A stretch of 37,534 bases of DNA. It comes from Bacteroidales bacterium. GTDB taxonomy: Bacteria > Bacteroidota > Bacteroidia > Bacteroidales > Muribaculaceae. Location of the stretch: assembly GCA_020859845.1 (NCBI GenBank), contig JAJBVL010000046.1, positions 1-37,534 of the forward strand. Reading direction: 5' to 3'. The position numbers and the translations under genes were made by a program. Under the pieces are notes generated by a model. The model had not been told where the DNA came from, made no database searches, and saw only the letters and a program-made list of their open reading frames with translations. Shown piece by piece: positions 1-7,685 of this stretch; position 1 is the stretch's first letter; each line of letters starts with the position of its first letter.

Positions 1-74
1 CTGGCATGCCCCCCCCTCCCCCACCAGCATATAGCGCACCCGCGCCCAACGCCAACGACGACCTCCCCTTCTAA
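1..74 (+). CDS. ssb: Single-stranded DNA-binding protein, C-terminal tail (partial)
   Basis: The reading frame open at the left edge ends at the TAA at 72-74. It encodes a Pro-rich linker followed by NANDDLPF. The family is known for a disordered Gly/Pro/Gln-rich linker ending in an acidic tip of the type DDD(I/L)PF, which docks partner proteins such as exonuclease I and PriA. Only about 23 residues are visible and the OB fold lies outside the window, so the call rests on the tip and the linker composition. A strong terminator-like hairpin follows directly, as expected at the end of a transcription unit. Confidence 0.7.
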   Translation, partial: GMPPPPPPAYSAPAPNANDDLPF

Positions 75-99
75 TCAACAACAATATCCCTCACCATAC

Positions 100-154
100 A
101 AGGGGCTCAACGTCAATCCTCGCCGACGAGCCTTGACCACGAGCCCCTTTTCTA
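100..154 (+). terminator. Rho-independent terminator after ssb
   Basis: AAGGGGCTC at 100-108 pairs perfectly with GAGCCCCTT at 141-149. Inside the loop, GTCAA and TTGAC can pair as well, and the right arm runs into TTTTCTAT. A hairpin with a T-run 26 bases after a stop codon is a classic intrinsic terminator. The rest of 155-248 shows only the octamer repeat described separately. Confidence 0.7.
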
Positions 155-187
155 TCACCACCTTATCCCTCATACCACCCCCTTCCC

Positions 188-217
188 GATTAAGCGATTA
201 AGCGATTAAGCGATTAA
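188..217 (+). repeat. 8-bp tandem repeat GATTAAGC upstream of the fucosidase
   Basis: Three exact copies of GATTAAGC start at 188, 196 and 204, followed by a partial GATTAA. The tract ends about 31 bases before the fucosidase ATG, so it lies in the promoter or leader region. Short exact tandem repeats are prone to slipped-strand length change. No TAnnTTTG promoter box was seen between it and the start codon. Confidence 0.85.
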
Positions 218-248
218 ATACTAACCTCAAAATAAAACTCCTAATTTA

Positions 249-1586
249 ATGAAAAGACTCACTCTGCTGCTCTCAGGCAGCACTCTCCTTGCGGCGAGCC
301 TTGGAGCTCAAAACGCCGACCCGAGCCGTAACGCCACCTACACCCCCTCGCCAGAGATTATCGAGGCTCAGCAACAGTTTGCCGACAACCGCTTTGGCAT
401 CTTCCTCCACTGGGGCCTCTACAGCATGTTTGCTCAGGGCGAATGGTATCTCAACAACGACGTCAACGCCGAAGAATACGCCAAGAGCGCTCGCGCCTTC
501 TATCCTGCCGACTTCGACGCCGACCAATGGGTAAAAGCCATCAAAGACGCTGGCGCAAAGTATATCACCTTCACCACACGCCACCACGACGGATTCTCGA
601 TGTTTGACACCGAGCAGAGCCCCTACAACATCGTTGATGCCACTCCCTATGGCCACGATGTGCTGAAGGACCTCGCAGAAGCCTGCCAGCGCCATGGCAT
701 CAAGCTCCACCTCTACTACTCCCACATCGACTGGACCCGCGAAGACTATCCCTCGGGACGCACCGGCCTCAAGACCGGCCGCGACGAGTCGAAGCGCGAC
801 TGGCCCCACTACTACGACTTCATGAACGCCCAGCTCACCGAGCTGCTGACCAACTATGGCCCCATCGGCGCTATATGGTTTGACGGTTGGTGGGACCACG
901 ACGAAGACGCCACTCCCTTTGACTGGCAGCTCCCCGAGCAGTATGCCCTCATCCACTCTCTCCAGCCCTCCTGCCTGATAGGCAACAACCACCATCAGGT
1001 GCCTTATCCCGGCGAGGACATCCAAATCTTTGAGCGCGACCTCCCCGGCGAAAACACCGCTGGCCTCTCCGGACAAGATATCTCCCATCTACCCCTCGAG
1101 ACCTGCAACACCATGAACGGCATGTGGGGCTACAAGATCAAAGACCAAGACTATAAGAGCGTAAAAGAGCTTGTTCACTACCTCGTGAAAGCCGCTGGCA
1201 TGGGCGCCAACCTGCTGCTCAACATTGGCCCGCAACCCAATGGCGAACTGCCCGCAACGGCTCTCGACCGTCTGCAAGGCATCGGCGAGTGGATGCGTCA
1301 GTATGGCGACACCTACTATGCCACCACCGCTGGCGATTTTGAGGCTCAGGATTGGGGCACCTCCACCCGCCGTGGCGACACCCTCTATGTCCATGTACTC
1401 GACCCCTCGGTGAGCGAAATCTATGTTCCCACCCCCAAGAAGGTGAAGAAAGCCTCCACCTATGTTGGCGGTGAGAAAGTCGACTTCGTAAAGCATAAGG
1501 ACAAGCAGGGCGTCACCATCCAGATTCCCGAGCTCGACCCTGAGACTATCGACTACGTTATCGTCCTCGAGACCAGCGAGAAATAA
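249..1586 (+). CDS. Secreted alpha-L-fucosidase, glycoside hydrolase family 29
   Basis: This enzyme hydrolyses terminal alpha-L-fucose from glycans such as host mucins, probably in the periplasm or at the surface. Residues 1-20 form a signal peptide (basic MKR, hydrophobic core, then GAQN). GH29 signatures are in order: FGIFLHWGLYS (49-59), YITFTTRHHDGFSMFD (105-120) and AIWFDGWWDHD (208-218). The Asp in WFDG, D212, matches the family's catalytic nucleophile. GANLLLNIGPQPNGELP follows, and a short beta-sandwich-like C-terminus ends the protein. The 445-residue length is normal for a catalytic domain plus small C-terminal domain. The ATG at 249 is the only start giving a full signal peptide. 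cutC follows after a 59-bp gap filled by a heptamer repeat. The acid/base residue and the exact linkage cannot be read from the sequence. Confidence 0.93.
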   Translation: MKRLTLLLSGSTLLAASLGAQNADPSRNATYTPSPEIIEAQQQFADNRFGIFLHWGLYSMFAQGEWYLNNDVNAEEYAKSARAFYPADFDADQWVKAIKDAGAKYITFTTRHHDGFSMFDTEQSPYNIVDATPYGHDVLKDLAEACQRHGIKLHLYYSHIDWTREDYPSGRTGLKTGRDESKRDWPHYYDFMNAQLTELLTNYGPIGAIWFDGWWDHDEDATPFDWQLPEQYALIHSLQPSCLIGNNHHQVPYPGEDIQIFERDLPGENTAGLSGQDISHLPLETCNTMNGMWGYKIKDQDYKSVKELVHYLVKAAGMGANLLLNIGPQPNGELPATALDRLQGIGEWMRQYGDTYYATTAGDFEAQDWGTSTRRGDTLYVHVLDPSVSEIYVPTPKKVKKASTYVGGEKVDFVKHKDKQGVTIQIPELDPETIDYVIVLETSEK

Positions 1587-1593
1587 ATATTAA

Positions 1594-1641
1594 GTCAAAA
1601 GTCAAAAGTCAAAAGTCAAAAGTCAAAAGTCAAAAGTCAAG
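1594..1641 (+). repeat. 7-bp tandem repeat GTCAAAA between fucosidase gene and cutC
   Basis: Six exact copies of GTCAAAA run from 1594 to 1635, followed by a partial GTCAAG. The tract ends only four bases before the cutC ATG at 1646, so it forms the whole translation-initiation region of cutC. It is A-rich, which suits Bacteroidetes, where initiation depends on unstructured A-rich leaders and not on Shine-Dalgarno pairing. Copy number could change by replication slippage without altering any reading frame. Confidence 0.9.
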
Positions 1642-1645
1642 AGTT

Positions 1646-2380
1646 ATGATACTCGAAGTATGTGCTGGCGATATCGACAGCGTAAAGGCTGCTGCTGAGG
1701 GCGGCGCTGCCCGCGTAGAGCTTTGTAGCGGACTGGCCGAGGGGGGCGTCACTCCCTCCATTGGCCTCATCCGCCAAGCCTTGAAGGTGCCTGGCATCAA
1801 GGTCCACGTCTTGATACGCCCTCGCGGGGGCGACTTCCTCTACACCACCGAGGAGGTAGACTGCATGGTCGACGACATCCGCGAAGCCGTAAAGGCTGGT
1901 GTGCATGGCGTGGTGATAGGCGCTCTTGACCCCGACGGCAACGTCGATCGCGAGGCCTGTCGCCGCATGGTGGAAGCCGCTGGAAAGGATGTTAACATCA
2001 CCTTTCATCGCGCCTTCGACCTCTGCCGCGCCCCTCTGGAGGCTCTCGAGGATGTGATAGCCCTTGGCTGCAACCGCATCCTGACCTCAGGCTGCGCAGC
2101 TTCAGCCCTGGAGGGCGTAGACATGCTACGCAGCCTCGTAGAGAAGGCCGATGGCCGCTTGACTATCCTCGCTGGCGGTGGAGTCAGTCCCGACAATGCC
2201 CGCAAGATAGCCGAAAGTGCTGGTGTCAAGGAACTACATGCCTCGGCACGCCACACTATCGGCAGCCCCATGCGCTATCGCCATGAAGGAGTGTCGATGG
2301 GCACTCCCGGCACCGACGAATATGCCCGCAAGGTGACCTCTCCCGCGCTGGTGTCAGCCATCGTAGCCAGCGACCAATAA
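1646..2380 (+). CDS. cutC: CutC family protein
   Basis: CutC proteins are small cytoplasmic TIM-barrel proteins first linked to copper tolerance in E. coli; their biochemical role is still unsettled. The family signatures are all present: LEVCAGDIDSVKAAAEGGA at the N-terminus, RVELCSGLAEGGVTPS, VLIRPRGGDFLYT, ITFHRAFD, RILTSGC and ILAGGGV. The 244-residue length equals the family's usual length. The ATG at 1646 puts the conserved ILEVC strand at residues 2-6. It is in line with the fucosidase gene and probably shares its transcript, but with a separate leader made of heptamer repeats. A 100-bp gap with a hairpin separates it from the next gene. Confidence 0.93.
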   Translation: MILEVCAGDIDSVKAAAEGGAARVELCSGLAEGGVTPSIGLIRQALKVPGIKVHVLIRPRGGDFLYTTEEVDCMVDDIREAVKAGVHGVVIGALDPDGNVDREACRRMVEAAGKDVNITFHRAFDLCRAPLEALEDVIALGCNRILTSGCAASALEGVDMLRSLVEKADGRLTILAGGGVSPDNARKIAESAGVKELHASARHTIGSPMRYRHEGVSMGTPGTDEYARKVTSPALVSAIVASDQ

Positions 2381-2408
2381 CCCTCATCCATTAACTATTC
2401 ATCCTTTA

Positions 2409-2450
2409 CTCCCTTTGGCCCTTTGGTAACTCTCCAAAGAGCCAAAGGAG
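2409..2450 (+). other. Long stem-loop between cutC and the transglutaminase-like gene
   Basis: The arm at 2409-2426 is the reverse complement of 2434-2450 except for one bulge and one mismatch, giving a stem of about 17 bp with a seven-base loop. An A-run follows on the + strand, so this is not a canonical intrinsic terminator for cutC. It could be an mRNA 3'-end stabiliser, a leader structure for the gene starting at 2481, or a terminator relying on the stem alone. Confidence 0.6.
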
Positions 2451-2480
2451 AAAAAAGGCCAAAGAATAACCCCCTCTAAT

Positions 2481-5090
2481 ATGAAGAAAACCCTTTTGGC
2501 AGCCATGGCCCTCTGGGGAGGCCTCGTTGCTTCTGCTCAAATTCTCACCCCAACAATACAAGAAGACTTCCAGCAGAGAGTGAAGGAGGTAAACAATCCC
2601 GCCTACTTCACCGTCTTTGACCGCGAGCTCACCCCCGAGCAACGCGAAGCGCTGGAGGTGCTCTACGCTTATATGCCCCTCCCGGACATTGCCGACAATA
2701 GCGCCGACTTCTTCCTGGAGAATGTCAACGCCTCGCTGAAGGCTCGCGCCGAGATGCCTTGGGGACAGACAGTCCCAATGCGTGAATGGCGCCACTTCGT
2801 ATTGCCTATCCGCATCAACGACGAGGCTCTCGACGGCCACCGTGCTCTCTTCTACGACGAGCTTAAGGATCGTGTGAAAGGCATGTCGATGGAAGAGGCT
2901 ATCCTCGAAGTCAACCACTGGTGTCACGAGAAGGCTACCTATCAGCCCTCCGATGGCCGCACCCACTCCCCTCTGGCCACCGTCTATACAGCTATTGGCC
3001 GCTGCGGCGAGGAGTCGACCTTTACCGTGGCAGCCCTGCGCGCTCTTGGCATCCCCGCACGCCAGATCTACACTCCCCGCTGGGCCCACACCGACGACAA
3101 CCACGCCTGGGTTGAAGCCTGGGCCGACGGCAAATGGTACTTCCTCGGCGCCTGCGAGCCAGAGGCTGTGCTCAACCTCGGATGGTTTAACGCTCCTGCC
3201 TCGCGCGGTATGCTGATGAATGCCCGCACGTTTGGCAACTACGACGGTCCCGAAGAGGTGCTTCAGCGGCTCAAGGGCTACACCGACATCAACGTCACCG
3301 AAAACTATGCCCCTACCGATACCATCCACGTGGTAGTAGTGGACAAGGCTGGGCAGCCTGTAGCCGACGCTCAGGTAAGCTACCGTCTCTACAACTACGC
3401 TGAGTTCTATCCCATTGTCACCAAAGAAGCCGACGCTCAAGGGCGTTCGTCGCTCGTCACGGGCCTTGGCGACCTCCTCATCTGGGCAACGGATGGCAAG
3501 GAATTTGGCGCCACGAAAGCTTCTGTTGGCAAGGACCAGGAAGTGACAGTCACTCTGGAGTATACCGAGCCTCAAATGGCTCTTGAATGGGACATTGTGC
3601 CTCCTCCGCCATCGGCCAACGCCGTTGTGGTAGAGCCTCGCGCCGCTGCCCTCTGCGACCTCCGCAAGATACAGGAAGACTCTATCCGTGGGCTCTATAC
3701 AGCCTCCTTCCTCACCCCAGAGCAGACCAAGCGTTGGGCAGGTATTCTTGGCGTTGACGAAGACCGCTATCTGGCCATCATGACCGATGCACGCGCCAAT
3801 CACCAGGTGATCAACGAATTTATGCGCGAACTGAAGCCCATCGACCGTGAGCGCGGCATGCGTCTGCTCGAGGGCATCTCTCAGAAAGACCGTAGCGACG
3901 TGCCTCTCAACGTGCTTCAAGACCACATGCTCGCCATGGCTATCCCTGGCTCGCTCACCGATGAATACATCCTCAATCCACGCGTAGCCAACGAGGCTCT
4001 CACCACCTATCGCTCCTACTTCATGCGCCAGATAGCTCCCGAGCAGCGCGAGGCCTATCGTCAGGACCCTCAGAAGTGGGTAGAATGGGTGGCCGACAGC
4101 ATCGCCCTCTGCGAACCTTGGTTGCCAGTGCGTGTGCGCATGAGTCCCCAGGCAGTATGGGAGAGCCGTGTCACCAACGAACCTTCGCGCAACATCTTCT
4201 TCGTAGCCTCCGCCCGCTCAATGGGCATTCCTGCTCGCATCGATCCCATTACCGGCAAGACACAGTGGGCCAATGACCAAGGCCAGTGGGTTGACGCTCA
4301 GTTTGAGACCCCCAACGAGGTGGCTTCGGCTCCTCAGGGCACCCTCAAACTCGACTTCACCCGTGTAGGTCGCCTCGAAGACCCCAAATACTACTCGCAG
4401 TTTACCATCTCTAAGATAGTGGATGGCGAGCCCATGCTGCTCAACTATCCTGAGGAAGCCACCTGGGCCTCCACCTTCAAGGACGGCGAAAAACTCGATG
4501 CAGGAGAATATATGCTTGTCACTGGCCAGCGTATGGCCAATGGCGGTGTGTTGGCTCGCGCTGAGTTCTTCACCATCGAGCCAGACAAGACCGTTGAACT
4601 CCCCTTGACAATCCGTCAAGACGAGAAGGGTGTGCAGGTGATAGGCAACCTCGACGCAGAGACCATCTATCACGACCTGGCCACTGGCACCGACAAGAGC
4701 ATCCTCTCCACCACTGGTCGCGGCTACTACGTGCTGGGGCTCATCACTCCCAACCACGAGCCAAGCAACCACACCCTGCGCGATATCGCCATTTTCAACG
4801 ACGACTTCAACCAATGGGGACGTCCAGTGTTGTTATTATTTAAGGACGAGGACGCTGCTGCTCGCTACGATGCTTCACAGCTACCTGCCCTCCCCGACAA
4901 CGTACATTATGGTATCGACAAGGATGGCGCCATAGCTGCTGCGCTCACTGAGGCTCTCAACCTCCCATCGGCCGACCGCCCAGTGTTTGTCATCGCCGAC
5001 ACCTTCAACCGCGTGGTATTCCTCTCCCAGGGCTACACCATCGGTCTCGGCGAACAGCTCATCGACACCATCCACCAGATAAAAGAATAA
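2481..5090 (+). CDS. Secreted transglutaminase-like (papain-fold) protein
   Basis: The protein starts with a clean signal peptide (residues 1-20, ending VASAQ), so it acts outside the cytoplasm. A transglutaminase-like core spans about 150-235. GRCGEES contains the probable catalytic C175, DNHAWVEAW contains H208, and GACEPE offers E226 where most members have Asp. After it comes a carboxypeptidase-regulatory-like beta domain (about 280-360; VVVVDKAGQPVADAQVSYR). A second region near 565-610 (RNIFFVASARSMGIPARI) resembles the first core but lacks the Cys. The C-terminus (about 770-869) looks thioredoxin-like (VLLLFKDEDAA, PVFVIADTFNRVVFLSQGY), which is only an impression. Bacteroidales carry many such proteins of unknown substrate; peptide or isopeptide bond cleavage is more likely than cross-linking. 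The start is the ATG giving the full signal peptide. Confidence 0.8.
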   Translation: MKKTLLAAMALWGGLVASAQILTPTIQEDFQQRVKEVNNPAYFTVFDRELTPEQREALEVLYAYMPLPDIADNSADFFLENVNASLKARAEMPWGQTVPMREWRHFVLPIRINDEALDGHRALFYDELKDRVKGMSMEEAILEVNHWCHEKATYQPSDGRTHSPLATVYTAIGRCGEESTFTVAALRALGIPARQIYTPRWAHTDDNHAWVEAWADGKWYFLGACEPEAVLNLGWFNAPASRGMLMNARTFGNYDGPEEVLQRLKGYTDINVTENYAPTDTIHVVVVDKAGQPVADAQVSYRLYNYAEFYPIVTKEADAQGRSSLVTGLGDLLIWATDGKEFGATKASVGKDQEVTVTLEYTEPQMALEWDIVPPPPSANAVVVEPRAAALCDLRKIQEDSIRGLYTASFLTPEQTKRWAGILGVDEDRYLAIMTDARANHQVINEFMRELKPIDRERGMRLLEGISQKDRSDVPLNVLQDHMLAMAIPGSLTDEYILNPRVANEALTTYRSYFMRQIAPEQREAYRQDPQKWVEWVADSIALCEPWLPVRVRMSPQAVWESRVTNEPSRNIFFVASARSMGIPARIDPITGKTQWANDQGQWVDAQFETPNEVASAPQGTLKLDFTRVGRLEDPKYYSQFTISKIVDGEPMLLNYPEEATWASTFKDGEKLDAGEYMLVTGQRMANGGVLARAEFFTIEPDKTVELPLTIRQDEKGVQVIGNLDAETIYHDLATGTDKSILSTTGRGYYVLGLITPNHEPSNHTLRDIAIFNDDFNQWGRPVLLLFKDEDAAARYDASQLPALPDNVHYGIDKDGAIAAALTEALNLPSADRPVFVIADTFNRVVFLSQGYTIGLGEQLIDTIHQIKE

Positions 5091-5107
5091 GGACAATGCT
5101 ATGTGGA

Positions 5108-5308
5108 CCAACCCCTAAGGGGTTGGAGAAATGGCACAAATACCGTTGAATCCCGTAGGGATTCTTTCAAATAGCACAAGATGACACAGAAGCCATTGAA
5201 TCCCGTAGGGATTCTTCCAAATAGTCCTAATTGGAACAACCCCTATGGGGTTGGAGCCCGGGGACGAATGTCCAATGCTAATTGGAACAACCCCTACGGG
5301 GTAGATTG
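5108..5308 (+). repeat. Compound palindromic repeat element, copy 1
   Basis: The 255-bp gap before rsmG is mostly this element. It has a 19-bp palindrome at 5108-5126, then two copies of GAATCCCGTAGGGATTC (5148-5164, 5198-5214; 50-bp period), then CAACCCCTATGGGGTTG (5237-5253) and a slightly damaged CAACCCCTACGGGGT at 5288-5302 (51-bp period). The spacers are also conserved, including CAAATAGCACAAGATGACAC. From 5142 onward it matches the reverse complement of 12024-12245 almost base for base. It has no coding capacity and no transposase next to it. Confidence 0.9.
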
Positions 5309-5345
5309 ATAGAAATAATAATCGTTAATCTGTAAATTAATTCTG

Positions 5346-5972
5346 ATGGATGAGATACTGAGATATTTCCCGCAACTTAGCGAGGACCAGCAGCGCCAGT
5401 TGGCGATGCTTGGTCCGCTCTACACGGAGTGGAATGAGAAGATCAATGTGGTGTCGCGCCGCGACATACAGAATCTTTACGTCCACCACGTGCTCCACTC
5501 GCTGGCAATAGCGAAATTTCTCACCCCGGCGGCAGGTACTCGTCTGCTTGACCTTGGGACTGGCGGGGGCTTCCCCGGCATTCCCTTGGCCATCATGTGG
5601 CCCGACTGCCACTTCCATCTCATCGATCGCATAGGCAAGAAGTTACGCGTAGCCTCCGACATTGCCCAGCAGATAGGCCTCACCAACGTCACCTTTCAGC
5701 ATGGTGACAGTGGTGAGTGTCATGAGCGATTCAGCTACGTAGTGAGTCGCGCCGTGATGCGCCTTGACCAACTCGTATCCCTTATCAAGAAGAACATTGC
5801 AACCCATCGAGAGCCTGGCAACAAGCTCCCCAATGGGTTGCTTTGCTTGAAGGGAGGCGAGCTTCAGAGCGAACTGGCCGAGGTGAAGCGCCCCATCATC
5901 GAGGTGCCACTCACCGACTACTTCAGCGAGCCCTACTTCGCCACCAAGAGCCTCGTCTACGTAGATATGTGA
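5346..5972 (+). CDS. rsmG: 16S rRNA (guanine-N7)-methyltransferase RsmG
   Basis: RsmG uses S-adenosylmethionine to methylate N7 of G527 in 16S rRNA; loss gives low-level streptomycin resistance in other bacteria. The SAM-binding motif LLDLGTGGGFPGIPLA (67-82) is the family hallmark. It is followed by LIDRIGKKLRVASDIA and, in the second half, YVVSRAVMRLDQLV and LKGGEL. The 208-residue length is normal. The start ATG at 5346 gives the expected N-terminal helix (ILRYFPQLSEDQQRQL). The repeat element lies just upstream, so the promoter must sit in the AT-rich 5309-5345 or further upstream. The MBL-fold gene follows after 48 bp. Confidence 0.95.
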   Translation: MDEILRYFPQLSEDQQRQLAMLGPLYTEWNEKINVVSRRDIQNLYVHHVLHSLAIAKFLTPAAGTRLLDLGTGGGFPGIPLAIMWPDCHFHLIDRIGKKLRVASDIAQQIGLTNVTFQHGDSGECHERFSYVVSRAVMRLDQLVSLIKKNIATHREPGNKLPNGLLCLKGGELQSELAEVKRPIIEVPLTDYFSEPYFATKSLVYVDM

Positions 5973-6020
5973 CCTCTCACCATTCTCTACTTATATAATC
6001 TGTAATTCAGTCTCTCTATC

Positions 6021-6662
6021 ATGCAAATCAAGCAGTTTGAGTTTAACTTCTTCGGCGTCAACACCTACGTGGTGTGGGACCCTGAGAGCCGTGAGACGGC
6101 CATTATCGACCCTGGTATGCGCAACGAGGTAGAGCGCCGACAGCTCGACACCTTTATCCTCGACCATCATCTCAAGGTGAAATACCTCATCAATACCCAT
6201 CTCCACATCGACCATGTGATGGCAAATCCCTATGTGGAGGACAAGTATGGCGTGAAGACCTCGGCCAACATAGCTGAGGCGCCTCTGGGTCATGGTGTCG
6301 GTGAGCAAGCGCGATTATTCCACTTGCGCGGAGAGTTTCCCGAGGATGTCATCATCTCCCACGAGCTTAAGGCTGGAGATACCCTGATGCTGGGCAAGGA
6401 AACGCTGAAGATACTCGAAGTGCCTGGCCATTCCCCGGGTTCGATAGCTATATACTGCCCCGAGGACCACTGGGTGATAACCGGTGATGCTCTCTTCCAA
6501 GGTAGCATAGGCCGCACCGACCTGATGGGGGGTGACTATGCCACGCTCATCCGGTCCATCCGAGATAATCTGCTGCCCTTGCCGCCAGAGACTGTAGTCT
6601 ATCCCGGTCATGGCCCTGCCACAACGATAGGCCAAGAGAGAGTCTATAATCCCTATCTCTGA
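6021..6662 (+). CDS. Metallo-beta-lactamase-fold hydrolase (glyoxalase II-like)
   Basis: This is a cytoplasmic metallohydrolase of the glyoxalase II/YcbL type. The metal-binding signature THLHIDHV gives H60, H62, D64 and H65. The other ligands are seen in VPGHSPGS (His), ITGDALF (bridging Asp) and VYPGHGP (His). At 213 residues it lacks the C-terminal glutathione-binding domain of true glyoxalase II, so the substrate is uncertain; short thioesters are the usual guess. Its TGA stop overlaps the next gene's ATG by one base (TGATG at 6660-6664), which indicates translational coupling. Confidence 0.9.
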   Translation: MQIKQFEFNFFGVNTYVVWDPESRETAIIDPGMRNEVERRQLDTFILDHHLKVKYLINTHLHIDHVMANPYVEDKYGVKTSANIAEAPLGHGVGEQARLFHLRGEFPEDVIISHELKAGDTLMLGKETLKILEVPGHSPGSIAIYCPEDHWVITGDALFQGSIGRTDLMGGDYATLIRSIRDNLLPLPPETVVYPGHGPATTIGQERVYNPYL

Positions 6663-7177
6663 TGTCGAAGACAGCTCTTAAGAAACTTATGATACAAATG
6701 ACCCATGACCAGGTGATTGACCTGGTCATGAGTCTTTATACGGCTCGACCTGAGGCCAAAGAATACCTCGAATTTTTTCTTCAGCCCGATATAGACCAGC
6801 GCCTTGAGCGTTCGCGCACGCTGATTATCAAGGAGTTTAACCGTCGAAAACGCTTTCCGCGTCCGCGCGTCACCAAGATACGCCAATACATACGCGACAT
6901 CTCATCGCTCGACCCAGGCCCCGAACCCGTGGTAGATATCATGGCCTTTGCCGTGGAGACAGCCTGCGCCGTGGGCGACGACAATTGGCTCCTCGACGTG
7001 ACCCAACGCAATATGGCCAAACTCCTCACAGAGACCTTAGTGCTGGCCGACCGCAATGGCATACTCGACCTTGCGCTCCCGCGCTTGACCCATGCCGTAG
7101 AGGCTATGCACGCTCGCGCCCATTATAGCCGGGCCTTCAAGGGCCTACTCAAGGACGCTCTCGAATCGTCGCTTTAA
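6662..7177 (+). CDS. DUF6155-like conserved protein
   Basis: This is a 171-residue soluble, probably all-helical protein with no signal peptide. The N-terminus (MSKTALKKLMIQMTHDQVI, then KEYLEFFLQPD) matches my memory of the DUF6155 family, which occurs mainly in Bacteroidetes and has no known function. Its start overlaps the stop of the MBL-fold gene, so the two are translated in tandem. No catalytic motif is visible. The basic patch RRKRFPRPRVTK (about 56-67) could contact nucleic acid, but that is only an inference. Family assignment is moderate; that it is a real gene is nearly certain from coupling and codon use. Confidence 0.75.
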   Translation: MSKTALKKLMIQMTHDQVIDLVMSLYTARPEAKEYLEFFLQPDIDQRLERSRTLIIKEFNRRKRFPRPRVTKIRQYIRDISSLDPGPEPVVDIMAFAVETACAVGDDNWLLDVTQRNMAKLLTETLVLADRNGILDLALPRLTHAVEAMHARAHYSRAFKGLLKDALESSL

Positions 7178-7202
7178 TCCATCACCTTAAGCACTACCTC
7201 AC

Positions 7203-7685
7203 ATGCCCCGTTTACTGCACATACTCCTGCTGACCCTGGTCCTTGTTGCCACCAGTTGCTCCGCTCAAGGAGCTGCCCCCCAAGTCATCAACGACGCTCT
7301 CCCTCCCGACTCTACCGCCTACCACCTGGCCATGAAGATGAAGCCTCAAGGAGCAGCCTTGGCTCTATCGCAATGGATGCTTGAGGCTCCAGTCAGCAAG
7401 GCTTCTTATGGTCGCAGCGTGGCTCAGCGCCTGAAGCGTATCTATACGCCACAGGAGACTACGCAGTTTAGTGCAGCTATCGATTCTATTTATAATGCCT
7501 CGGAGCCTCGTCAGCAAGCGCGTCTGCTCGTGATGTCGGCGCCGCCTGCCGTTGTGGGCAATGCTCTTAAGACCGACAGCGCCTCTCGCGCTCTCGCACC
7601 ACTGATTGAGCAGCTCTATTCCTCGCTCCCCGACTCGCTCGCCGCATTTAGAGAAGCCGCGCCCGTAGGGTGCGTTTCCAAGTAG
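7203..7685 (+). CDS. Small putative lipoprotein of unknown function
   Basis: A short basic start, the hydrophobic core LLHILLLTLVLVA and the lipobox-like ATSC suggest a lipoprotein with lipidated C19. The mature part (about 140 residues) is Ala/Ser-rich and helical, with no recognised domain. It starts 25 bp after the DUF6155-like gene and is probably the last gene of the rsmG cluster. Its last 70 bp overlap the 3' end of trmB on the opposite strand. Its final residues (AAPVGCVSK) look atypical, so the true ancestral stop may have been lost or shifted. No homologous family came to mind. Confidence 0.65.
   Translation: MPRLLHILLLTLVLVATSCSAQGAAPQVINDALPPDSTAYHLAMKMKPQGAALALSQWMLEAPVSKASYGRSVAQRLKRIYTPQETTQFSAAIDSIYNASEPRQQARLLVMSAPPAVVGNALKTDSASRALAPLIEQLYSSLPDSLAAFREAAPVGCVSK

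Noticed and set aside
2406-3926. 506-codon open frame on the minus strand within the transglutaminase-like gene
   Set aside because: It is a shadow of a well-supported gene with signal peptide and catalytic motifs on the + strand; GC-rich third positions keep the opposite frame open.
5108-5308. Possible CRISPR array (palindromic 17-bp repeats with about 33-bp spacers)
   Set aside because: The spacers are themselves repeated between the two loci, repeats are too short and of two types, and no cas gene is near. It fits a REP-like element.
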